Assembly: GCA_017518255.1 (NCBI GenBank)
Contig: JAFWVK010000040.1
Span: 124,001 to 188,000, forward strand
From: Oscillospiraceae bacterium
GTDB taxonomy: Bacteria; Bacillota; Clostridia; Oscillospirales; Ruminococcaceae
Direction of reading: 5' to 3'
DNA: 64,000 nucleotides
Positions 53,227-60,237 of this stretch are shown here, one piece after another. The notes below the pieces were generated by a model, which saw nothing but the letters and a program-made list of their open reading frames with translations, was not told the DNA's origin and made no database searches. The translations under genes were made by a program, and so were the position numbers. How positions within the stretch are numbered: the first letter of the stretch is position 1; each line of letters opens with the position of its first letter.

Positions 53227-56200
53227 TCTTCCGCCTCCCTCATAAGCTCAAAACGTCCGTCGCGTTCCTCATAGATACTTCCGCTCTCATAAATGATTCT
53301 GTTCGGAAGCGGCTTTTCAAATATGATATGCACCTTCGGGTAGCGGGACTTGTTGCGGTTATAATATGTTTTTATCGAGCCGACAACGGCATTGAGCTGC
53401 GTTTCGAGCTTACCCTGCGCCTCAAGCTCCTTTTTGCGGCTGATCGCATCCGTATTATCCTTTTCGGAGCGGTAAAATTTGGTATAGCTTCCGGTTTTGG
53501 ATGCTTCCGTAATTTCCGTGGGCAGCTCAAAGTTTTCCTCGGCTACTGCGCCTGCATAGCCGGACTGGAAATACTCAAACTTCGAGCCGGTCCCGACAAG
53601 CAGATAGGCACGGCCGTGACCCGGCATCGAGGGGCTGGCGGCAAGGTCGTTGCCGATCATTTCCTTGGATGCCTGCCGGGTAGCAACCTTCAGGCAAAGG
53701 CGCGATTTCGAATTGACGCGGATATCGTCGGTGATTGCGCCCTCAATATTCTGGGAAATGAGGATTATATGGAAACCGAGGCTTCGTCCGACACGGGCGA
53801 TGGTCGTGATCTCACCGATGAAATCGACGTCGTTGCTTTCGGTCGAAAAGCGCTTCAGCTCCGTAAACTCATCGACGACCAGTACCAGATGCGCAAGGGA
53901 ATTCTCACGCGCCTGTGTTCTGATCTTTGCTTCCTCCTCCTCACTCAGCGGCTCCTTATCCTCGCCGCGCAGCCGGTTGTTAATCTTCTTGATATGGGAA
54001 TCAATATTCCGGCAGGCGCCGATATACTGATTGATGCTGTCCACATACATAGAATTGAACAGAATCTTTCTCCGTTTGATCTCGGAGCGCAGCGCATCCA
54101 GAAAACGCTTGAGCATATATTCCGCACCGGTGCCGTTCTCGTCACCGTCAACGTCCGTGACAGAGCCGACAACATGCGGAAGTGTGCCGATACGCTTGAT
54201 AAATCCGCCGCCCTTCATATCGACGAGCATCAGATTTACCTCATCCGGCCGGAAATACATGCAGAGTCCCAGCAGGTAGGTAATAATGGTTTCAGATTTA
54301 CCCGAACCGGTCGTACCGGCGACGAGCATATGCGGGCCGTCGAAATCTTCATGCAGATCGAGATATGTCAGACCGTTTTCGGTTTTGCCGATCGGTACGG
54401 CAAGTGTTTCGATAATATTGATCCGGTTTTCGCTGTCCCAGAGAGCAGAGATATTCAGCGTATTCTTCGACAAACCGTAGAGTTCAAACAAGCTGACAGC
54501 AGAAGGTACTTTGCCGTTCTGGGAGATTTTGGAGAAACAGAGTGAGGATAGTATTTTGGATGTGTTATAAAGTCTGGCATCCCATTCCGGAGTCATATTG
54601 AAGCTGAATTCGGTGCGGCAGCCCTCATCCTCATACGGAATCAGCTCTGCCGTATGGTCACCGGTAAAGCTGATGACATGGTCGCAGAAAGCGGGAAGAT
54701 GCTCTTTATACATCTTCGGGAAGATGAAGGTAATGCCGAGCTGATTTTGATATTTCTCTGCATTCTCCGGCATTTTAGGCAGATACTGCGCAAAGGCGTG
54801 CTCCTTCATCGCATACTCATGATAGACGATGAACACGATATGCGGGAAATGCACTCCGCCGTTTTCCGCCGCAGCGATGCGCTCCTCCATGATGCTGAGC
54901 ATGGAGCTGAAGGTCGTGCCGGCATTGCCGTAATCAAACACAAACTGTGAGCGGTCAGGGAACAGCTCTCTGAAATGCGGCAGGAACTTGTAGTTTGCAA
55001 TGGCGTTTTCAATCTGATCGGGATTGTCGGTCGGTTCAAACAGCACGACAAACTGCACATCCTCCGGCGACTGATAGAAGCACATATCAAACACCGCACG
55101 CTGAATCAGCCGGTCTGCAAAGACCAGATTCGGCGCGACAATGCCAAGTGCGCCGCAGTTCCGCAGCGAGAACAGCATCGGTGCGCGCTTCATGTACTTG
55201 TATTTCGTGGAAATATAATTCGGAAGATTTGAGAGATAAAAGGTTTCGTCATCCTTATTTTCAAATTCGGGATCATCCGCAATCACGATTTTGACCTTGT
55301 CAAATTTGAGCTGAAAGGAATTCGAGGAAAACATTTCCGCCTGCTTGCTGCCGACAATCTCAAACCGGTTGTGAATCATATCCGAAATACCCAGTCTGAC
55401 AGTCAGAAAATCGGGGTCTGCCTGACATCTGCTGAAAATGTTGCCGCTGACGCCGTACACACTCTTATACGGATTCTTCTCGTCAAACAGCTCATTGACA
55501 TCCGGATACAGCTCACAGAGCTTTTCGGTATCAGCCTGCTGCCGTTCAAGAATTCCGGCGATGGTCTTGTCGATGTAATCCTCATATGTAGAGCGCCAGT
55601 TTGCGAGCGACTGCTTATATTTCTTCTTGCTTCGGAAGAAGTTGATAACAGAGGTGACCATCGTGACAACACTCATCGCGGCACTCAGCAGAACACCGAT
55701 CATCGCGCCGGAGCCGGACCGTCCGGTGCTGATTATCCGTGTGAGAATGGTAACGGAAATCATAATCAGCGTCGGCAGGAGCATGAAAAACAGATTCTGG
55801 TCGTTTTTCTGCGGCGGCGGTGAGGGCGGGATAATCTCAACCGGCGTATCATCAAATTTATAGAGCTGCCGGGTGCTGATATTATAGTGAGGGAATGCAT
55901 TGCTGCTGTCCTGCTCAGAGGGATTGAACGCCGGAATAATTGCAGAGGTATTGATCTCATAGGAGCGATAGGTCTCCCGCGGGTCAAACACCAGTCTGGT
56001 CGAGGAAATAAAGCCGATATCCACAAGGGTACGGGACATATCCTGCTCCGTAATCGGGAATCTGCCGTCCTCGTTCTTATCCTCCGTGAGCGCATTATTA
56101 TAAGTTGTCAGCGTTATCTTGCGGTAGCGTCCGGAAGAGTCGCAGGCGGTACAGCAGACATCGAATATCTGCTTGCATTTGCCGTAGAACGCTTCACCGG

Positions 56201-56342
56201 ATTTTTTGGCAAGGCCGTATTTGATGCCGTCGAGAAGCTGTTTCAGTGTCAGATCGCGCAGAACGATCAGCTCAAAGACCAGACCTTCGCCGCTTTCCGG
56301 ATCAATGAACTGTACGCCGATCAGCAGCTTATTATTCTCCAT
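53223..56342 (-). CDS. essC: EssC N-terminal half: ubiquitin-like domain, membrane helices and FtsK D1 ATPase (1039 aa)
   Basis: The start at 56342 gives MENNKLLIGVQFID; a GTG at 56408 in the same frame is an alternative. The N-terminus (about 1-125) with TLTTYNNALTEDKN and LVDIGFISSTRLVFD looks like a YukD/ubiquitin-like domain instead of the FHA domains of B. subtilis-type EssC. Two membrane helices lie at about 188-245. A middle domain leads to the first FtsK ATPase, with Walker A GTTGSGKSE (676-684), Walker B LVLVVDEFTEL (near 820-830) and the VGRSLGFHIILISQN region. It is the membrane part of the T7SS motor. The remaining ATPase domains are in the next gene. Confidence 0.93.
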   Translation of the reverse strand: MENNKLLIGVQFIDPESGEGLVFELIVLRDLTLKQLLDGIKYGLAKKSGEAFYGKCKQIFDVCCTACDSSGRYRKITLTTYNNALTEDKNEDGRFPITEQDMSRTLVDIGFISSTRLVFDPRETYRSYEINTSAIIPAFNPSEQDSSNAFPHYNISTRQLYKFDDTPVEIIPPSPPPQKNDQNLFFMLLPTLIMISVTILTRIISTGRSGSGAMIGVLLSAAMSVVTMVTSVINFFRSKKKYKQSLANWRSTYEDYIDKTIAGILERQQADTEKLCELYPDVNELFDEKNPYKSVYGVSGNIFSRCQADPDFLTVRLGISDMIHNRFEIVGSKQAEMFSSNSFQLKFDKVKIVIADDPEFENKDDETFYLSNLPNYISTKYKYMKRAPMLFSLRNCGALGIVAPNLVFADRLIQRAVFDMCFYQSPEDVQFVVLFEPTDNPDQIENAIANYKFLPHFRELFPDRSQFVFDYGNAGTTFSSMLSIMEERIAAAENGGVHFPHIVFIVYHEYAMKEHAFAQYLPKMPENAEKYQNQLGITFIFPKMYKEHLPAFCDHVISFTGDHTAELIPYEDEGCRTEFSFNMTPEWDARLYNTSKILSSLCFSKISQNGKVPSAVSLFELYGLSKNTLNISALWDSENRINIIETLAVPIGKTENGLTYLDLHEDFDGPHMLVAGTTGSGKSETIITYLLGLCMYFRPDEVNLMLVDMKGGGFIKRIGTLPHVVGSVTDVDGDENGTGAEYMLKRFLDALRSEIKRRKILFNSMYVDSINQYIGACRNIDSHIKKINNRLRGEDKEPLSEEEEAKIRTQARENSLAHLVLVVDEFTELKRFSTESNDVDFIGEITTIARVGRSLGFHIILISQNIEGAITDDIRVNSKSRLCLKVATRQASKEMIGNDLAASPSMPGHGRAYLLVGTGSKFEYFQSGYAGAVAEENFELPTEITEASKTGSYTKFYRSEKDNTDAISRKKELEAQGKLETQLNAVVGSIKTYYNRNKSRYPKVHIIFEKPLPNRIIYESGSIYEERDGRFELMREAEE

Positions 56343-56456
56343 ATCATCACCACACTTCTGCGTTCCCTTGCAAATCGGCAGAGGGAACAGCAGGTTTTTG
56401 TCCCGCACCGTGAAACCCGGTTTCAGGCGGGATCTGAATATAAATATAAAGATGAT

Positions 56457-56491
56457 GTAGTGACGGCAAACCTGAAATGTGCCGCCACTAC
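56457..56491. other. Hairpin between orf318 and EssC
   Basis: A 12-bp stem (56457-56468 / 56480-56491) with one mismatch, in the only large gap (161 nt) inside the T7SS operon. On the minus strand it is followed by an AT-rich tract (ATCATCTTTATA). It could modulate read-through or processing. Confidence 0.45.
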
Positions 56492-56503
56492 AGTCATCAT
56501 GCG

Positions 56504-57460
56504 TCAGATTTCGCTCTTTGCAGCCGCCAGAATCTCCGACACTGCGCCGGAAAAATCGGGCATTTCGGGTATCGCGGGATAATCCTGTACGGCTGAACTG
56601 CGGATTGCCGGAGCAGGCATCACAGGAATCTGAATGATTTTTGCCTGCACAGGCGTATATTGAATGTTGATTTTGACCTCGCTCGGAGGAGGAAGCAGAA
56701 AACTGCTTTCAGAAATGCACTCCGGCGCGGGAACATCCGGCACCGAAGTATCAGGCAGCTCCGCAGACGGAATCGCAAATACGGAATTATCCACGGATGC
56801 ATCCGGGACACGCACGCGAATGTCGCTCCATGCCGTTTCCGGAATCGCACTGCACTGCGGCGGCTCTGCCGTTTCGACGGGCACGCTGATCCGGATGCTG
56901 TCTGCAAGGCTGACAGACTTTGCGGCATCCGCAAGCACCGGAGCAATAAACACCGTTGATGTTTCCGGAATGATTTCAGCGACAGCAGCACGCATCTGCT
57001 CCGGATCCGACACGGAAAACTCCGGGAAGCAGGCGGCGGTATCCGCATCGGAAATCACCGGAACCGGAATCTCTGCCCGAATCTGCTCAGCTCCGATTTC
57101 AGGAACCAGCGGAATCTCCGGCACTGCGGTATCGAACGGAATCGCATCCACCCGTACAGGCTCGGCGCACAGCACGGTATCCGCGAGCGTGACCTGCGTA
57201 TCCGGCAGATCGCAGCCGATCCCGGCGACTTCAATAACCGGTGTGTCATATGAAAGCTGCGGCTTCTCAATCTCCTTGTCGAGGTACTCATTCTGCCTGA
57301 CGGTCGCCTTATCAACGCGGTCAAATTTGCCTCTGAGGTTGAGCATGACGGAGGTCATCTCATATTCAAGCGTCGCCTTGATTCTGGCGATTTCCTCCTC
57401 GCTGATCTCCCCGAACAGCTGATCCTCTGCATTGATAAGCAAATCGTTTGTTTGTTCCAT
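56504..57460 (-). CDS. T7SS-locus Pro/Val/Ile-rich protein of unknown function (318 aa)
   Basis: GGGAGGTG lies before the ATG at 57460. The N-terminal helix (about 1-70) includes EEEIARIKATLEYEMTSVMLNLRGKFDRVDK. The remaining 240 residues are an unusual string of short Val/Ile-Pro segments (PEIPLVPEIG, EIPVPVIS, FIAPVLAD, RISVPVETAE, VPDVPAPE, IQIPVMPAP), acidic overall with almost no Lys. There is no signal or membrane helix. It probably forms an extended or beta-type filament and may be a scaffold or exported filament of the T7SS. I do not recognise the family. Confidence 0.8.
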   Translation of the reverse strand: MEQTNDLLINAEDQLFGEISEEEIARIKATLEYEMTSVMLNLRGKFDRVDKATVRQNEYLDKEIEKPQLSYDTPVIEVAGIGCDLPDTQVTLADTVLCAEPVRVDAIPFDTAVPEIPLVPEIGAEQIRAEIPVPVISDADTAACFPEFSVSDPEQMRAAVAEIIPETSTVFIAPVLADAAKSVSLADSIRISVPVETAEPPQCSAIPETAWSDIRVRVPDASVDNSVFAIPSAELPDTSVPDVPAPECISESSFLLPPPSEVKINIQYTPVQAKIIQIPVMPAPAIRSSAVQDYPAIPEMPDFSGAVSEILAAAKSEI

Positions 57461-57492
57461 AAGCACCTCCCTGCGGTCAGCTCAGGCAGCCG

Positions 57493-57798
57493 TTATGACA
57501 GGGAAGACGGAATGTTGTCTGCGATCTGCTGATCTGCATTTTCCATCTGGTCGGCATTTGCCTGAAGCAGCGTGCTCAGTGCCGAGAGGATACCCGGAAC
57601 AGTCTCGCTCATGTAGGAGTTTACCGGACCGTTGATAAAGCCGATCATCTTATCCTTGCTGGAGCCTTCCCAGCCGGCAGTTGCATCGAGAAAATCCTTC
57701 TGGAAGGTTGCCGCAGCCTGCTTGTATCTCGCTGCAATATCCTCAACCTGTGATGCAGCCGTTCTCATCTCATCAAACTTAAAAACGATATCAGCCAT
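57493..57798 (-). CDS. WXG100-family protein (101 aa)
   Basis: AAAGGAG lies before the ATG at 57798. It has the central hairpin motif WEG (TAGWEGSSKDKM, about 42-52) between two amphipathic helices, as in ESAT-6/EsxA. The C-terminal helix ends ADNIPSSLS. It is a likely secreted T7SS substrate and lies 32 nt upstream of the Pro-rich gene. Confidence 0.92.
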   Translation of the reverse strand: MADIVFKFDEMRTAASQVEDIAARYKQAAATFQKDFLDATAGWEGSSKDKMIGFINGPVNSYMSETVPGILSALSTLLQANADQMENADQQIADNIPSSLS

Positions 57799-57841
57799 TG
57801 TATTTCGCTCCTTTTTCAGTAATCAGTTGAATGTAGGGTTC

Positions 57842-58171
57842 TTACGAGGATGCCTGCGACGGGTCTCTGTTGATATCACCGAGCTTTGGATCTACGGTAT
57901 CGAGGAGCTGCGACTTAATGCCGTCGAGCATGGAGATGATACCGGCGGTGATCGAGGTACCCGGCTCAGTCAGATTATCAACAAGCACCGGCTTTGCCTT
58001 GTTGTTGAAGAAATCCAGATAGCCTGTGGAAGCGTCACCGATGAATCCGCCAGCGGTGAGGTTGTTGATGAGGGATGTGAGCTCATCAAACAGAGCCTGT
58101 GCCGTTGTGATATAGGTCGAAACACTGTTTTTCGCCTCTGTGATGATCGCATTGGAAAGTATTGATGCCAT
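57842..58171 (-). CDS. WXG100-like helical protein lacking the Trp (109 aa)
   Basis: The start at 58171 (MASILSNAI) follows AAAGGAG by 9 nt. Size and predicted helix-turn-helix match WXG100 proteins, but the turn reads GGFIGDASTGY, with no Trp-x-Gly. The C-terminal end (LGDINRDPSQ) resembles the other WXG100 protein's GEFNRDPQS. It may be a partner of the adjacent WXG100 protein. Confidence 0.75.
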   Translation of the reverse strand: MASILSNAIITEAKNSVSTYITTAQALFDELTSLINNLTAGGFIGDASTGYLDFFNNKAKPVLVDNLTEPGTSITAGIISMLDGIKSQLLDTVDPKLGDINRDPSQASS

Positions 58172-58231
58172 AATCAAATACTCCTTTCAAAAATAAGATG
58201 ATTATTTGTATGTCCCTGCGGACAAAAGGGT

Positions 58232-58573
58232 TCAGTCAAGCTCATCAACGAGCTTCTTGTATTCCTGAAATACAGGTTGGAAATGACTGCATGCGAGTCT
58301 GAGATTCTCCGAAACATGCTCTGCAACATAGTACAGATTTGCATAAGGCTCATAGATCGAATGAAGGAACAAGTTGTTTATTTTCCATCCGGTCGGTGTA
58401 TTCATGCCCTTGATTGCAAAGTCATTAAAAACATCCAGTGTTTCGTGCAGCAGCGCCTTGATATCCTTGAACAACTGATCCATATCCTGGCTGGCTTTTT
58501 TGAGCACTTCCTCATCCAGAACGATATTGTAATTCAGGGAATTAACTGCTGAAATCAGCTCATTTTTTGCCAC
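58232..58573 (-). CDS. Small helical T7SS-locus protein (113 aa)
   Basis: It starts with GTG at 58573, 7 nt after GGGAGGT. It is all-helical, with no clear W-x-G except GWKINN (about 62-67). Two long helices flank this turn, so it could be a distant WXG100-type partner. It lies between the TPR gene and the WXG100-like genes, and its small size suggests a secreted or chaperone role. Confidence 0.75.
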   Translation of the reverse strand: MAKNELISAVNSLNYNIVLDEEVLKKASQDMDQLFKDIKALLHETLDVFNDFAIKGMNTPTGWKINNLFLHSIYEPYANLYYVAEHVSENLRLACSHFQPVFQEYKKLVDELD

Positions 58574-58590
58574 GGTAACACCTCCCGAAT

Positions 58591-60201
58591 TCAGCTCTGC
58601 TCCAGTTCACTGCGGCACTGTGCAATATATTCAAGCGCAGCGGTCTGATCCTCGGATGCCATCAGCTTGGCAAGCTCTTCTGCTTTTTCAAATTTTCCTG
58701 TCTCCGCGAGCATTCTTGTCCGGAAGATCAGTGCATAGCCGGCGTTAGCGTTCTTGCGCAGCATCTCACTGCGGAAAAATGCAAGCCCTTCTTCATAAGC
58801 CTTGTCTGCATCCGCCTGCGTAAAGCCGCCCTGTCCCTTCTTCGCGAGCTGCATAATCGAGAATGCCTCGGAATAGCGCCCGAAGAAGGAATAATACGTG
58901 TTGATTACAGTATCCTTGACGAGCCGTGCATATTCCAGCGCCTTTTCATAGTCCTCTTTGACCGCATAGCAGGAAAGCAGCATGAAATTGATGCGCGCAT
59001 GGAAATTCTGCGCATTTTCGATTTTTGCCTGTTCATTCAGCTCACGGAGCTGATCCTTGTTCGGCAGGCCGAATGCCGCAGGATCAACGCCCTCCGGCAG
59101 CGCATATTCCGAAAACTCATCCGGATATTCTCTGACCGGTCTTCCCTGCTCATCATAGCTGACCGAAGCAAGCTCACCGATGCTTTCGTCAATTTCGCCG
59201 CTTGCAAGTCTGGCACTCATCCGCTCGCGGTCTGCCTGCCGCATGGCGTCAATCTCAGCCTGATCGGGCTTGAAACCGGTGCGCGGTTTTTCGGGCTGCG
59301 TCTCCTGCTGCGGCTTCTCATTCAGCATCTTCAGCAGGTCGATCGCTTCATCCGTCTTTTCCATTGCAATGCACAGTTCAGCCAGTGCAAGAACCAGCTC
59401 ATTCTTGCTTTCGGGCGTACCCTGCGGGCTGACGATAAGCTGACTCATCAAATCATACGCCTTCTGCCGGAAATCGTGATTGACATCAGCACTGCTGCCC
59501 GCTGCGGTCGCATAGAGGTTGGCGCGGCTGACGTCAATGCCGTACTGCGCCTCCTCGCTGTTCACCGCATATTTCTCGGCGTCATTGAGAATCTTCTCAG
59601 CTCTTTCATACTGCTCATTGGCAGCAAGCAGGCTGAAATAGACCATATAGCTTTGCAGCTCGGAGGGAGCCAGATTCACCCATTTCGCAGCGCACTTCTC
59701 GGCATTTTCAAAGTCTTCAATCTGGAGATAAAGCTGGATTTTCTCGGAAAGAATTTCCGGATTCAGCGCAGCCTTGCCGGTTTTATCGGCATCCTCATAT
59801 TTCTGATAATTGATGAGCGCGGATTTATAATCCTGACGGATGCTGCACATCAGCGCCATCTGATAATAAATGCGGGCTGCGACATCATCCGAGCATTTCA
59901 TCGTCTCGGCTTTGGTGTAGTACTCCAGCGCCTTGCCGACGTCGCCGGAAAAGAAATAGGCATTTGCCATATTGAAGACTGCATCGCCGTTTTCGGGGGC
60001 GAGGTCACAGGATTTCTTGAAATATGCATAAGACTCCTGAAATCTGCCGAGACTGACCAGTGCGGCACCGGCTCTGGAAAGAGCAGGCTCATCGTCCGGC
60101 TTTTCCTCAAGCGCTTTGTTGTACCACTTTAACGCTTCCTCGTAGTTTTCGTTGCTGAAAGCGAGATCGGCACTCATCATCGCTTCCTTATAGTTTTCCA
60201 T
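58591..60201 (-). CDS. TPR-repeat protein of the T7SS locus (536 aa)
   Basis: The ATG at 60201 follows AGAGGTG by about 13 nt; TTG codons at 60207 and 60213 in the same frame are alternative starts. At least five tetratricopeptide repeats cover residues about 10-240 (ALKWYNKALEEKPDDEPALSRAG, SYAYFKKSCDLAPENGDAVFNMA, ALEYYTKAE). A second set follows an acidic linker (about 400-530). There is no signal peptide. TPR domains bind proteins, so it may serve as a chaperone or adaptor for the secreted partners. Confidence 0.9.
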   Translation of the reverse strand: MENYKEAMMSADLAFSNENYEEALKWYNKALEEKPDDEPALSRAGAALVSLGRFQESYAYFKKSCDLAPENGDAVFNMANAYFFSGDVGKALEYYTKAETMKCSDDVAARIYYQMALMCSIRQDYKSALINYQKYEDADKTGKAALNPEILSEKIQLYLQIEDFENAEKCAAKWVNLAPSELQSYMVYFSLLAANEQYERAEKILNDAEKYAVNSEEAQYGIDVSRANLYATAAGSSADVNHDFRQKAYDLMSQLIVSPQGTPESKNELVLALAELCIAMEKTDEAIDLLKMLNEKPQQETQPEKPRTGFKPDQAEIDAMRQADRERMSARLASGEIDESIGELASVSYDEQGRPVREYPDEFSEYALPEGVDPAAFGLPNKDQLRELNEQAKIENAQNFHARINFMLLSCYAVKEDYEKALEYARLVKDTVINTYYSFFGRYSEAFSIMQLAKKGQGGFTQADADKAYEEGLAFFRSEMLRKNANAGYALIFRTRMLAETGKFEKAEELAKLMASEDQTAALEYIAQCRSELEQS

Positions 60202-60237
60202 ATTCAAATTCAATCACCTCTTGAATTATTACTGCAT

